The notes beneath the pieces are model-generated. The model worked only from the letters and a program-made list of their open reading frames with translations. It was not told the DNA's origin and searched no databases. The position numbers and the translations under genes are program-made. From the NCBI GenBank assembly GCA_023416275.1, contig JAEZIB010000114.1, positions 1-64,000 on the forward strand: a DNA stretch of 64,000 bases. The letters run 5' to 3'. This DNA comes from Bacillota bacterium. Its GTDB lineage: Bacteria > Bacillota > Clostridia > Acetivibrionales > DSM-1351. Below, in pieces: positions 54,261 through 64,000 of this stretch (positions are counted from its first letter, which is position 1; each line of letters begins with the position of its first letter).

Positions 54261-56429
54261 TTACTTGCCCCACTTTGCCAATGCATCAGCAAGTGCTGAA
54301 TTAATTGGTTCTCCAGAATCTTGCTGCTTTAAAAATTGAGTTACTTCCTTTTTATTAACCTGCTCGCCCTTACGTTGTTTAAAGGCATCCAGCTTTTCCC
54401 TGTATCCGCATACACAATAGAAGGACTTTTTCTCGCCCTCTCCTCTTATTTCCATCTTCTTGTGGCACTCTGGGCATCTTGCATTGGATACAACGGTAAC
54501 AGTCTTTCTGTGTCCACACTCTCTATCAGGGCAAACAAGCATTTTACCTTTTTTGCCATTTACATCAAGCATGTATTTACCACACTCAGGGCACTTCTCT
54601 CTGGTTACATTATCATGCCTGAATTGCTCAGAATTGGCAATAACTGCTCCAACCAGCTTTGTAGCATAGCTCTTCATATCACCTATAAATGTACTAGGGT
54701 TTACCTTGCCTTTACTAATCAGGGAAAGCTGCTGCTCCCATTTAGCAGTAAGCTCAGGAGATTTCAAGTCGGTTGGAACCAGGCCGATAAGCTGAATTCC
54801 TTTTGATGTGGGATAGATTTCCTTACCCCTTCTCTCAATGTAGAAGGTATTAAACAGCTTTTCTATAATATCAGCTCTTGTTGCTGGAGTTCCAAGTCCG
54901 CTTGTACTCTCAAGAGTTTCCTTCAACGCTTTGTTTTCCACAAACTTTCCTGGATGCTCCATAGCAGATAACAGTGTTGCTTCTGTATACCTTGCAGGAG
55001 GCTTAGTCTTTCCATTAACTGCCTTAGGAGAAATAATCTTAGCTTTGTGTCCCCTTTGTACCTCGGGCAAGGACTGATCATTGTCCTCTTCCTCATTGTC
55101 TTCCTCCATCTTTCCAAAGCCTTCATAAACAGATTTCCAACCCCAGGATTTAACAATTTTACCCTTTGCGTTAAAGCTTTCTCCGTTTATATTCAGTTTA
55201 ACTGTGGTCTGCTCATATTCGAAGGCCGCACTTAATACTGCAATGAATCTTTTTACTATTAAGTCATAAATATTTCTCTCTTCTGAGCTTAAAGCGGATA
55301 AGTTTACAAACTGTTCTGTAGGAATAATTGCATGATGATCTGTTACCTTGCTGTTGTCTACAAAACGGTTTGTCACGTTTATTCTGTTCTTTAAAATGTT
55401 CTGTACAGGCTTAGCATATGGCCCTATCGCTATACTCTTTAGTCTTTCAGGCAGCGTTGGAACTATATCAGTTGTAATGTGGCGAGAGTCTGTTCTAGGG
55501 TATGTTACAAGCTTATGAGTCTCGTACAGCTTTTGCATAATATTTAAGGTTTGCTTTGCAGAGTATGAGTATCTTCTGTTTGCATCCCTCTGCAGTTCAG
55601 TCAAATCGTAAGCTAGAGGGGGAAGCTCTTTCTTTAATTCCTTTTTAACCTCAACAATCTCACCCATTTGACCAGTTATTTTTTGAATTATACTGTCAGC
55701 CTGCTCCTTGCTGAAAGTTCTTGTTTGATTTGTCACCCTATCCTGCCATTGCACTGTAAACCCATTAAATTGAGCCTGTATACTCCAAAAATCCTTAGGA
55801 ACAAATTTCTTTATCTCCTCTTCTCGTGCCACAATCATTGCAAGTGTTGGTGTCTGAACTCTTCCTGCTGACAGCTGTGCATTGTGTTTACAGGTAAGTG
55901 CTCTTGTTACATTTAAGCCTACCAGCCAATCAGCTTCAGACCTGCTTTGGGCTGAATGAAAAAGGTTGTCATAATCCTTTGCAGGCTTTAGGTTGGCAAA
56001 CCCTTCCTTAATAGCCTTATCTGTCTGTGATGAAATCCACAGACGTTTAATAGGCTTTTTAAAGCCTGATTTCATAATAATCCATCTTGCAACAAGTTCT
56101 CCCTCTCGTCCTGCATCTGTAGCTATTACGAGCTGGTCAACATCTGCTCTGTTTAAAAGCCCTTTAACAACACCAAACTGCTTTGAAGTCTGCTTTATAA
56201 CAACAAGCTCCATCTTGTTAGGGAGCATTGGTAAATCTTCAAGATTCCATGACTTATACTTATTTCCATAAGCCTCTGGGTCCGCAAGAGTTACTAGATG
56301 TCCTAAAGCCCATGTTACAATATATTTCGAACCCATTATGCAGCCATTAGAATTTTGACTGCAATTAAGTACCTTTGCTAAATCTCTGGCTACAGATGGT
56401 TTTTCTGCTAAAACTAAAATTTTTCCCAT
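54261..56429 (-). CDS. topB: DNA topoisomerase III
   Basis: A type IA topoisomerase of about 722 residues: N-terminal Toprim (ILVLAEKPSVARDLAKVL, ATDAGREGELVARW), LSAGRVQTPTLAMIV, and active-site Tyr in LVTYPRTDSRHI. The C-terminus has two zinc-finger-type pairs (CPECGKYML, CPDRECGHR and CPECHKKM, CVCGYREK). It relaxes and decatenates DNA. The ATG at 56429 (MGKILVLAEK) follows GAGGAG. Plasmid and conjugative elements often carry topB copies, but this looks like an ordinary chromosomal-type protein. It sits between the two biosynthetic blocks in the same orientation, 155 bases from the synthase stop. Confidence 0.95.
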   Translation of the reverse strand: MGKILVLAEKPSVARDLAKVLNCSQNSNGCIMGSKYIVTWALGHLVTLADPEAYGNKYKSWNLEDLPMLPNKMELVVIKQTSKQFGVVKGLLNRADVDQLVIATDAGREGELVARWIIMKSGFKKPIKRLWISSQTDKAIKEGFANLKPAKDYDNLFHSAQSRSEADWLVGLNVTRALTCKHNAQLSAGRVQTPTLAMIVAREEEIKKFVPKDFWSIQAQFNGFTVQWQDRVTNQTRTFSKEQADSIIQKITGQMGEIVEVKKELKKELPPLAYDLTELQRDANRRYSYSAKQTLNIMQKLYETHKLVTYPRTDSRHITTDIVPTLPERLKSIAIGPYAKPVQNILKNRINVTNRFVDNSKVTDHHAIIPTEQFVNLSALSSEERNIYDLIVKRFIAVLSAAFEYEQTTVKLNINGESFNAKGKIVKSWGWKSVYEGFGKMEEDNEEEDNDQSLPEVQRGHKAKIISPKAVNGKTKPPARYTEATLLSAMEHPGKFVENKALKETLESTSGLGTPATRADIIEKLFNTFYIERRGKEIYPTSKGIQLIGLVPTDLKSPELTAKWEQQLSLISKGKVNPSTFIGDMKSYATKLVGAVIANSEQFRHDNVTREKCPECGKYMLDVNGKKGKMLVCPDRECGHRKTVTVVSNARCPECHKKMEIRGEGEKKSFYCVCGYREKLDAFKQRKGEQVNKKEVTQFLKQQDSGEPINSALADALAKWGK

Positions 56430-56584
56430 TAAAATTAATTCTCCTCTAAAATGTTTCAATTGTATTATTGCGCTGTAAATAATATATGTTTCAATTATTT
56501 ATAATTCATTATGTATAATCATAATCTATTTTACCATATTAAGCCACAAGCCTACAAAAAATGCATCGCTATTATCATCAAAAC

Positions 56585-59500
56585 TTAAACATTACTGTCC
56601 TTGTTCAAATCCAACTCCAATTGTCTGTATATTTGTAGCAGTATGTCATACTCAGTAGCCTTCAGCTTTTTAACCATTTCAATAATCTCTTTTATAGTAT
56701 TTTTTTGGGTTATTGAGTTTGCGATGTCAAGGTCTTTATAGGAAAACTCCAAGCCAACAAGTCTCATAGCATTAGCTAAATTGACAACCTCAAGATAAGA
56801 CTCTTTTAGTTCGATAATATTTCCAGTCAGCTTATTTCTGGATATCACATAATCAAGTCTATCATATATGCCTTTTTTGTGTTCTGCTAACAAGTGAATT
56901 CCTCTGTAATCCATAATAGTCTTGCCCTGCAAAAGACCTTCTAAATCTTTTATTAGTATGTCATATACCTCAATCCCGTAAACAACCCTACAACTTGGAT
57001 ATTCAAAGGTATACAGCCTATCTCCATCTCCTTTAGAGAAAATATAGCTACTGAGCTCCCTCATAAATCTCTCATAGCTAAAGGGGAATTCAGCTTCAAA
57101 ACCCTTAGGTCTTACTATTTGTATGGCTGATGATTCACACCAAGGAGCAGATTTTTTATAATGTATTTTACCATTATTATAAGCTTCAGTAAACTCAGCA
57201 TAATTAAAGGTCATCATTGTAAAAAGCATATCCTTATTAAAGCTTATTGCATTAAACTGCTCAGCTACGTTATCATACCCATAAATCAGAGACGAATGTA
57301 CAAAGTGGTTTTTATTATACGCCCATTTGTTTGAAAGGTAGTATTCATCTATATTAATTATAAGGTAGTATCCTCTATTAATCTTTTCTATAATAAAATC
57401 AATTATATTATCTACCTTATCAAGCAAATGATATCCTAGGCAAACCATATCCAAAATCTCACTGCTGCAATCACGAGGCTCTAAATAATTAATCTCCGAA
57501 AAGTCCTTGTCATCTGTAAATGAAAAAATCTGTATAAAACGGCTGTAGTACCACGGTAAATATTTGTCATAAGCAAGTATAATACAAAGGGGCAGACTCC
57601 TATGAAGGTAAGTGGTAATATCCAGTTGCATTTTAACTTTTAATTCCAGCATCTGCGGATACTCTGTACTTATGTCACATAGTGAGGTGTCTGACTTTTT
57701 TGCACCAATATGACTTAGATACTCTATACGCTTGTCCATTTTTTGCACTTGTGCGGAATTATCAGCTAGCTGTTCCTTTGTATTTATTTCTGAACTCTCA
57801 TTTAATAATAGACCTTCAGAGGTATTTATAACCTGTCCAGAATATCTGCATGTCTCATTTTCACAATAATCGGATACTTCATCTATAGCTTTGCTTAACT
57901 GCAGCACTTCCATTCCATTTAATTCAAGCTCTAATTGTTTATATATTTTTAATAATATACTATAATCAGCATTCTTGAGTTCCTTTACCAATTGCATAAT
58001 ATTTTTAACAAGTATTTCATAATTTGAAGATAGTCCATCTGCCCCATTTTGACTATTCTCTAACTCTAAGCTTTTCAACCTTATATTATTTGACAAATCA
58101 ACAACCTTCAAGTACTCCTTGTGCAGTCGAGTAATTTCCCCTGTAAGACTATTTCTTGCTATTGCATATCCAATTCTGTCATATATACCTTTTTTATGCT
58201 CCGTTATCAAATGAATTGCCCTATAATCTATCGTAACTCTACCCTGTAATAGATTTTCTAAATGTCTGATCGTAACATCATATACCTTAAATCCATACTC
58301 TGCACGACTTTCTGGATACCTAAGTAGGTATAGTGTTTCTCTTTCACCTATTGAAAAGAGGTAGTCCTTCAATTTACTTAGAAATCTGTCATTACTAAAC
58401 GGATGCTCTGCATCAAATTCATAGGGTCTAATCAACTGTATAGCTGATAGGTCACACCAAGGTGCCGAATCTTTGTAATGAATAGTACCACTTTCATAAG
58501 CAGCTTTAAAATTGGTATAATCAAACTCCATCTTTGTAAAGAACATATTCTTGTCAAAGCCTATTGCCATAAGCTGCTCTTTTTCGCTGTCATACCCATA
58601 AATCAGAGATGAATGAACAAAGTGATTTGTTTTATATGCCCATTTATTCGGAAGATAATATTCATCCACATGGATTATAAGGTAATAACCCATATTAATT
58701 TCTTTTATAATAAAGTCAATAATATTCTCTTCCTTTTTAAGCAAATAAAACGCCAAGTTAACCATTTCCATTATTTCACCCCAGGAATTATAGGGCTCTA
58801 AATAATCAAGACTCACAAATCCTTTATCATTTAAATATGAAAACACCTGCATAAAGCTGCTGTAATACCATGGCAAGTACTTGTCATAGGCCAGTACTGC
58901 GCAAAGTGGCAAGCTCCTATGAAGGTATGTTGTAATATCCCGCTGCATTACAACTTTCAATTCCATAGATTTAGGATATTCGTGTGCCTTGTTACAAACG
59001 TGACTATCTTGTTCTTTCTCACTAATATTATTCTGACCTGTTTGCACATTATGCTGACAGCTCTGCTCAGACATATCGGCAAACTCATTTTTTTCTAATG
59101 ATGTACTCACACTTTCTCTGTATTTTTCAATATATTCCTCTATCTCCCTTATTGTAGGATTGCTGAACAGCTTGCTTACAGGTAGTTCTGCATTAAACTC
59201 ACTGTTTATAGAAGATACCACATTTATAGCCTTTACAGAATCCCCTCCAAGATCAAAGAAACGGTCATTTACTCCTACCCTGTCTATGTCCAATACAATC
59301 TGCCAAATTGACACCAGTTTTTCCTCTGTGCTATTTGCAGGTGCAATATATTGAGTGCCTGTTCCAACTGTTCTGTCTGGTTCAGGAAGCGCGTTTTTGT
59401 CTACCTTTCCGTTAGCTGTCATAGGAATACTATCCAGCATTACGAAAAATGAAGGAACCATATAGTCAGGAAGTTCTCTACCTAAATGCTTTTTAAGCTC

Positions 59501-62500
59501 ACTTATAGATGGGTGGCTCTCTGAAACAATATATGCAGTTAAACTCTTTAGTCCGTTATTATCCTGCCTTACAGCTACAACTACATCCTTAACCAGCTCA
59601 TGCTTTAACAGACAGCTTTCTATTTCTCCAAGCTCAATTCTGTAGCCTCTAATTTTGACCTGATAATCTTTTCTTCCATAAAATTCTATATTCCCATCTG
59701 GAAGCCACTTTGCGAGATCTCCTGTTCTGTAAATACGCTTATATATTTCATTTGAGCAGTTAAGGTGCTGTATATTATAGTCCTTCAAATGGGATTCTGT
59801 ATCATCCTTTGAGTAAAATGGATTTAGGACAAATTTTTCAGCTGTAAGCTCAGGACTGTTGATATACCCTCTAGCAAGTCCATCTCCTGAAATGCATAGC
59901 TCTCCAATAACTCCTGTCGGTACTACATTATTGTCCTTATCCAAAATATAAATTCTTGTATTTGCAAGAGGTTTCCCAATAGGAACATTTTTACCCACAG
60001 GCTGGTGTGCTTTGTACTTGTAGAAGGTAGCACAAATAGTGTCTTCCGTTGGCCCATAGCCGTTAATAATACTGATTTCAGGATTAAGCTTTACAAATTC
60101 CTCCAGAACATAGTCTTTTATCCCCTCAACACCCACCAGCATTTTGTTAAGCTTCACACTATCCTTGTTTTTCAGAAGTTGCTTTGAAACCTCCCAAAGT
60201 ATTGTTGGTGGAATGTAGGCAAAGGTTATTTCTTTTTCAATAATTGTTCTGCATAAGGTTCCAATATCAGAAACCATATTCTCTTCAAAAAGTACCAGTG
60301 TGGCGCCAAAGGCCAAAGGAAGAAAAAGCTCACATACGCTTACATCAAAAGAAATACTTGTGAGGCTTAAAGCTTTGTCTTTTGCACAAATACTAGCATC
60401 GAAGGTATTATTTATACAGAACAAGAAATTCATCAAAGAATGATGTTCTACTATTACTCCCTTTGGCTTGCCAGTTGAACCTGAAGTATAAATTACATAT
60501 GCAGCATCTGAAGGCTCAACACTTACATTTAGTTTTTCACCCTCATATATATAAAGCTTCTGATCTTCAAGGTTTATTATTTCTACACCTGTTTGAAGGT
60601 TTTCCAGCCTATCGCAGTATTCAGAGAGTGTTAATACTATTTTTGCACCACTGTCCTGCAACATATATTTTATTCTGCCCTCAGGATTTATAGGGTCCAT
60701 AGGAAGGTATGCTGCTCCTGCCTTCAATATGCCCATAATTCCTATCATAAGCTCTAATGTTCTGTGCATGCTTATTGCAACAATAGCTTCTTTATTTATT
60801 CCCTTGTCTCTTAGCATTCTCGCAATGCACTCAGACCTTCTGTTTAGCTCGAAGTAGCTAAGCTTTTGCTGGCCTATCTGAACTGCAATTCCATCAGGGT
60901 TTTTTATTGCATTTTCTTCTAATAACTTATGTATAACAGTATTCATAGGATATTCAAAGCTAGTGTTATTAAACTTTGAAACCACCAACTTCTGCTCATC
61001 CCCTGACATCATGTTTATATCTTTTATCAGAATTTCAGTATTCTTTGTAACTATGTCAAAAATATTAATAAAATGCTTTACCAGTCTTTCTACAGTTTCT
61101 CTTTTAAATAGTTTTGTACAGTATTCCATGTCGAATTTAATTTTCTTACCGTCCTCAAAATTTTGAACTGATATATTTAAGTTTAAATCAAATTTGGAAA
61201 TATTGTTTTCAAACGAAATCTGCCCAAATTTAAGATCTTCCGTCTCCAGCTTCAGCTTCTCTGTATTCTGAAGAGTAAGCATAGTATCAAACAGAGGAGT
61301 TCTGCTCATATCACGTTTAATACTAACTTTATTAATCAGGTCTTCAAAAGGATAATCACTGTTTGCAAATGCCTCAAGAGCAATCTGCTTTACTTCATGT
61401 AAATATTGTACAAAAGTTTTTTCTGAGCTTGGATTACTCCATAATACAACAGTATTTACAAACATACCGATAACATTCTGCAGTTCCTCCATTTTTCTGT
61501 CTGTAATAGGAGAAGCCACTATAATTTCATCCTGACCTGTATACTTTGACAAGAGCACTTTATATGCACTCATAAGAACCATATATAAAGTTGTTCCTGT
61601 TTTTTCAGAGAGTCTCAGAATTCTTTCGCTTAGGTCATTGTCGGCCTCAAAAATAACTCTGTCACCTTCGAAGCTCTGAATAGAAGGTCTTTGGAAATCA
61701 GTTGGCAGCTCAAGCACAGGTATCTCTCCTTCAAATTTCTTGAGCCAATATTTTTCCTGTTTTTTCAAATTCTCTGAATTTAACTGCATATTCTGCCATA
61801 CAGCATAATCAGCATACTGAACATTAGGTTCCTTCAATTCTTTGCCAAGATAAATTTGCACTAACTCTTTGTCAAATATAACAGAAGACATTCCGTCTGT
61901 TACGATATGATGCATATCAACAAACAATATATGTTTCATATCATCTATTTTTATAATTCTAGCCCTGAAAAGCGGTGCCTTCTGCATGTCAAAGGGTTTA
62001 ACAAAGGTTTTGAGCAGTAGAGGAAGTTCTTCCTCCCCAGTGCATTCAAGCTCATCTATTTCAAATTCAACCTCTTTAGCTACTATCATTACAGGTGTAT
62101 TATCCTTAATATGAAAAGACATTCTGAAGGCATCATGCCTATTAACAATTTCTTTTACTGCACTTTTTAGCCTGTCAATATCAAGTCTGCCTTCTATAGA
62201 TATTGCCATTGGCATATTATAGCTGTTTCCGATTCCTTCAAAATTATTTATTATATACATTCTTTTTTGAGCAGAGGAAAGAGGATAATGCTCTCTTTCT
62301 CCAGCTTTTATAATATTTTGCACTAGGGCTTCTTTTTTATTACTATCTCTACTGTCCAAAGCCGATGAAAGAGATGAAATAGTGGAGTACTCCATAATAT
62401 CATCTACATCAATTTTAGTTCCAGTACTTTTTTTGTATTCATTTGCAATTTGTATGGCAATTATTGAGTCGCCACCCAATTCATAAAAATCATCATTAAT

Positions 62501-64000
62501 ATTAATTTCATCGTAGCCCATCGCTTTGCACCAAATATTTCCGATAAGCGTCTCAGTATCAGAGTAGATGCCGTCATCTTTTCCAAGCAATTTAAAGCTT
62601 TTTCGTTTTTCAAGGCTGTTAGTATTTTCCTGAAGGCTTTCTGTGGATATTCCTACTTTCTCATCCTTTTTATTATCAATTAATTTCTTTATCTGCTCCA
62701 TCAAATTTGAATCCTGCTGCATAGCTTGTATTATTCTGTCTGTATCATCAATAGTGCTGCTTTCAGGCTTATTAATCCAACACCTTTTTCTCTCAAAGGG
62801 GTATTCTGGCAATCTTATTCTTTTAGCAATGTTGTTTCTATAAATCAAATTAAAATCTATCTCATTGCCACTAACGTATGCTTTACATAAATTACCTAAA
62901 ACACCTCTGTCTATTATAAACGTATTATTTAAAATATCATCAATTGAAACTGCAGCAACTTCATCAAAGGCTGAAGGTTCAGATTTATGTTCTGTTGCTT
63001 TTCCTGAGAAATATATTCCATTTTCAGCATCTGTTTTAATCCCGTCATTTATAAGCTTATCAAATGCTGATGATAGCTCCTCCTTACTGTCAAACACTAA
63101 CGCTAGTCTTATATTGTAGTGCCATCTTCCAGTGTTCGCACTATAGCATATATCACTAACATTAATCGCAGTATTTCCTTTAATAAGCTCATTATACTTA
63201 ATTACCAACTGTTTCAGAGAATTTTCATTTTTCGCTGACAAAGTAAGAATATTAGTATTAATTTCTTCTATCTGCTCATCAGAGTCATTTTTCGGAGCTT
63301 CTTCAAGGATTATATGACAATTTGTTCCGCTCATGCCAAAGGCACTTACTCCGCACCTCCTTGGAAAATCTATGTTCCAATCCGAAAGTTCACTATTGAC
63401 ATAAACAGGTGAAGCTTCAAAATCAATTTTTCTGTTCGGCCTCTTAAAATGCAAACTTGGAGGTAATTTTTTATTTTTAAGAGATAGTACTGATTTAATA
63501 AGCCCAACAATGCCCGAAGCACAATCAAGATGTCCTATATTGGTTTTAACAGAGCCAATAGCACAAAATTGCTTTTTATCAGTATACTTTCTATAGGCTC
63601 TTGTTATCCCATCTATTTCTATAGGATCACCCAGCTTAGTACCTGTACCATGAGCTTCTATGTAGGATATTGTTTGCGCATCTATTCCTGCATCCTCCAG
63701 TGCCGCAATAATCACGTCCCTCTGAGCTTGTGCATTGGGTGCAGTTATTCCAATACAGTTGCCGTCCTGGTTTGCAGCTGTTCCCTTTATTACTGCATAT
63801 ATATTATCCCCATCCCGAAGTGCCCTGTTCAATGGCTTTAAAATAACTGCTGCAACCCCTTCACCCATACCTGTTCCGTCTGAGCTGTCATCAAATGTTC
63901 TAGCCCTTCCGTCAGAGGATTCAATTCCAAGCTTTTTACTGCTTTTTACTGGAAGTAAATTTATTTTTACACTACCAGCTATTGCAACATCACATTCCAT
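56585..64000 (-). CDS. Hybrid PKS-NRPS synthase (KS-ACP-C-A-PCP-tandem BtrH-like), 5' end outside window
   Basis: 2471 residues are visible. The KS C-terminal half (1-235) has EAHGTGT and KTNIGHLD. A post-KS linker ends LPEYPFERKRCW at about 407. No AT, KR, DH or ER follows. Carrier protein at 482-550 (ELGGDSIIA). Condensation domain 568-990 (HHIVTDG 697-703). Adenylation 1022-1538 (YTSGSTGKPKG, NGYGPTE, YRTGDLAKW, Lys1532). PCP 1555-1622 (FFDLGGDSVKA, Ser1588). By-eye specificity residues D V C Y L G G I C K give no sure substrate. Residues 1675-2030 and 2113-2466 are two copies of a papain-like domain resembling BtrH (Cys1700/2139 in HRSLPLC, His1796/2235 in HFVHSSLIYGYD). No thioesterase is present. 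The AT must act in trans. Confidence 0.92.
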   Translation of the reverse strand: MECDVAIAGSVKINLLPVKSSKKLGIESSDGRARTFDDSSDGTGMGEGVAAVILKPLNRALRDGDNIYAVIKGTAANQDGNCIGITAPNAQAQRDVIIAALEDAGIDAQTISYIEAHGTGTKLGDPIEIDGITRAYRKYTDKKQFCAIGSVKTNIGHLDCASGIVGLIKSVLSLKNKKLPPSLHFKRPNRKIDFEASPVYVNSELSDWNIDFPRRCGVSAFGMSGTNCHIILEEAPKNDSDEQIEEINTNILTLSAKNENSLKQLVIKYNELIKGNTAINVSDICYSANTGRWHYNIRLALVFDSKEELSSAFDKLINDGIKTDAENGIYFSGKATEHKSEPSAFDEVAAVSIDDILNNTFIIDRGVLGNLCKAYVSGNEIDFNLIYRNNIAKRIRLPEYPFERKRCWINKPESSTIDDTDRIIQAMQQDSNLMEQIKKLIDNKKDEKVGISTESLQENTNSLEKRKSFKLLGKDDGIYSDTETLIGNIWCKAMGYDEININDDFYELGGDSIIAIQIANEYKKSTGTKIDVDDIMEYSTISSLSSALDSRDSNKKEALVQNIIKAGEREHYPLSSAQKRMYIINNFEGIGNSYNMPMAISIEGRLDIDRLKSAVKEIVNRHDAFRMSFHIKDNTPVMIVAKEVEFEIDELECTGEEELPLLLKTFVKPFDMQKAPLFRARIIKIDDMKHILFVDMHHIVTDGMSSVIFDKELVQIYLGKELKEPNVQYADYAVWQNMQLNSENLKKQEKYWLKKFEGEIPVLELPTDFQRPSIQSFEGDRVIFEADNDLSERILRLSEKTGTTLYMVLMSAYKVLLSKYTGQDEIIVASPITDRKMEELQNVIGMFVNTVVLWSNPSSEKTFVQYLHEVKQIALEAFANSDYPFEDLINKVSIKRDMSRTPLFDTMLTLQNTEKLKLETEDLKFGQISFENNISKFDLNLNISVQNFEDGKKIKFDMEYCTKLFKRETVERLVKHFINIFDIVTKNTEILIKDINMMSGDEQKLVVSKFNNTSFEYPMNTVIHKLLEENAIKNPDGIAVQIGQQKLSYFELNRRSECIARMLRDKGINKEAIVAISMHRTLELMIGIMGILKAGAAYLPMDPINPEGRIKYMLQDSGAKIVLTLSEYCDRLENLQTGVEIINLEDQKLYIYEGEKLNVSVEPSDAAYVIYTSGSTGKPKGVIVEHHSLMNFLFCINNTFDASICAKDKALSLTSISFDVSVCELFLPLAFGATLVLFEENMVSDIGTLCRTIIEKEITFAYIPPTILWEVSKQLLKNKDSVKLNKMLVGVEGIKDYVLEEFVKLNPEISIINGYGPTEDTICATFYKYKAHQPVGKNVPIGKPLANTRIYILDKDNNVVPTGVIGELCISGDGLARGYINSPELTAEKFVLNPFYSKDDTESHLKDYNIQHLNCSNEIYKRIYRTGDLAKWLPDGNIEFYGRKDYQVKIRGYRIELGEIESCLLKHELVKDVVVAVRQDNNGLKSLTAYIVSESHPSISELKKHLGRELPDYMVPSFFVMLDSIPMTANGKVDKNALPEPDRTVGTGTQYIAPANSTEEKLVSIWQIVLDIDRVGVNDRFFDLGGDSVKAINVVSSINSEFNAELPVSKLFSNPTIREIEEYIEKYRESVSTSLEKNEFADMSEQSCQHNVQTGQNNISEKEQDSHVCNKAHEYPKSMELKVVMQRDITTYLHRSLPLCAVLAYDKYLPWYYSSFMQVFSYLNDKGFVSLDYLEPYNSWGEIMEMVNLAFYLLKKEENIIDFIIKEINMGYYLIIHVDEYYLPNKWAYKTNHFVHSSLIYGYDSEKEQLMAIGFDKNMFFTKMEFDYTNFKAAYESGTIHYKDSAPWCDLSAIQLIRPYEFDAEHPFSNDRFLSKLKDYLFSIGERETLYLLRYPESRAEYGFKVYDVTIRHLENLLQGRVTIDYRAIHLITEHKKGIYDRIGYAIARNSLTGEITRLHKEYLKVVDLSNNIRLKSLELENSQNGADGLSSNYEILVKNIMQLVKELKNADYSILLKIYKQLELELNGMEVLQLSKAIDEVSDYCENETCRYSGQVINTSEGLLLNESSEINTKEQLADNSAQVQKMDKRIEYLSHIGAKKSDTSLCDISTEYPQMLELKVKMQLDITTYLHRSLPLCIILAYDKYLPWYYSRFIQIFSFTDDKDFSEINYLEPRDCSSEILDMVCLGYHLLDKVDNIIDFIIEKINRGYYLIINIDEYYLSNKWAYNKNHFVHSSLIYGYDNVAEQFNAISFNKDMLFTMMTFNYAEFTEAYNNGKIHYKKSAPWCESSAIQIVRPKGFEAEFPFSYERFMRELSSYIFSKGDGDRLYTFEYPSCRVVYGIEVYDILIKDLEGLLQGKTIMDYRGIHLLAEHKKGIYDRLDYVISRNKLTGNIIELKESYLEVVNLANAMRLVGLEFSYKDLDIANSITQKNTIKEIIEMVKKLKATEYDILLQIYRQLELDLNKDSNV
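56603..57664 (-). repeat. Coding repeat: second BtrH-like domain of the synthase
   Basis: It encodes residues 2113-2466. Identical or nearly identical blocks with the first copy include TTYLHRSLPLC, LAYDKYLPWYY, NHFVHSSLIYGYD, SAPWC and EHKKGIYDR. The spacing between equivalent residues of the two copies is 439. Confidence 0.8.
57911..58978 (-). repeat. Coding repeat: first BtrH-like domain of the synthase
   Basis: It encodes residues 1675-2030, directly after the PCP and a Gln/Asn/Ser-rich linker. It keeps the same Cys, His and Asp candidates as the second copy, and both have a helical C-terminal part ending LLxIYxQLELxLN. Confidence 0.8.

Noticed and set aside
54261..56429. Mobile or plasmid element marked by topB
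   Set aside because: No relaxase, integrase or conjugation genes are nearby; topB alone is not enough.

Overview
The window comes from a low-GC Gram-positive anaerobe, most likely a clostridium. The signs are AT-rich intergenic DNA, strong AGGAGG-type ribosome sites, frequent GTG/TTG starts, two rubrerythrin-type peroxide-detoxification proteins, clostridial-type lipoproteins and a secreted GH5 cellulase without a dockerin. A mesophilic cellulolytic clostridium fits best, but this is inference from gene content. Almost everything is on the minus strand, so the transcription order of the main clusters runs from high to low coordinates.

Left part (1 to about 30.9 kb) is ordinary chromosome: an MFS exporter with a MATE remnant, a reverse rubrerythrin, a DUF445 protein, EngB, a nucleoside ABC transporter (lipoprotein, ATPase, two permeases), an acyl-CoA ligase, a TrhA/hemolysin III protein, a rubrerythrin, a polar amino acid ABC transporter, an M23 peptidase, a polysaccharide deacetylase, a PQ-loop protein, an acetyltransferase, metNIQ, larE and a metallo-beta-lactamase-fold hydrolase. 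Its intergenic regions hold at least three families of short dispersed repeats. A secreted GH5 enzyme and a GH63-type glucosidase follow at 28.3 to 33.8 kb.

The region from 33.9 to 53.7 kb is a dense biosynthetic cluster, read right to left. It contains: a 57-residue membrane protein; a radical-SAM-like protein that has lost its iron-sulfur cluster cysteines but keeps a cysteine-rich SPASM-like region and a PqqD-like C-terminus; a methyltransferase; a class III aminotransferase; two very small Gly/Ala/Val-rich precursor-like peptides (48 and 54 residues); an M50 membrane peptidase; a two-gene ABC-2 exporter; an SDR oxidoreductase; three consecutive B12-binding-domain radical SAM enzymes interleaved with two small paralogous proteins; a GT1-type glycosyltransferase; a nucleotidyltransferase; and an A-PCP-C NRPS whose specificity residues resemble those for glycine. 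Peptide-type (RiPP) and NRPS-type machinery thus lie side by side on one strand.

From 56.6 kb to the window edge is the 3' part of a giant KS-ACP-C-A-PCP hybrid synthase. It ends in two copies of a domain of about 355 residues that resembles the papain-like N-terminal region of the butirosin acyltransferase BtrH. topB (topoisomerase III) lies between the two biosynthetic blocks, so it is unclear whether they form one pathway. The cassette at 46 to 53.7 kb and the tandem tail domains of the synthase are the best candidates for an undescribed system.
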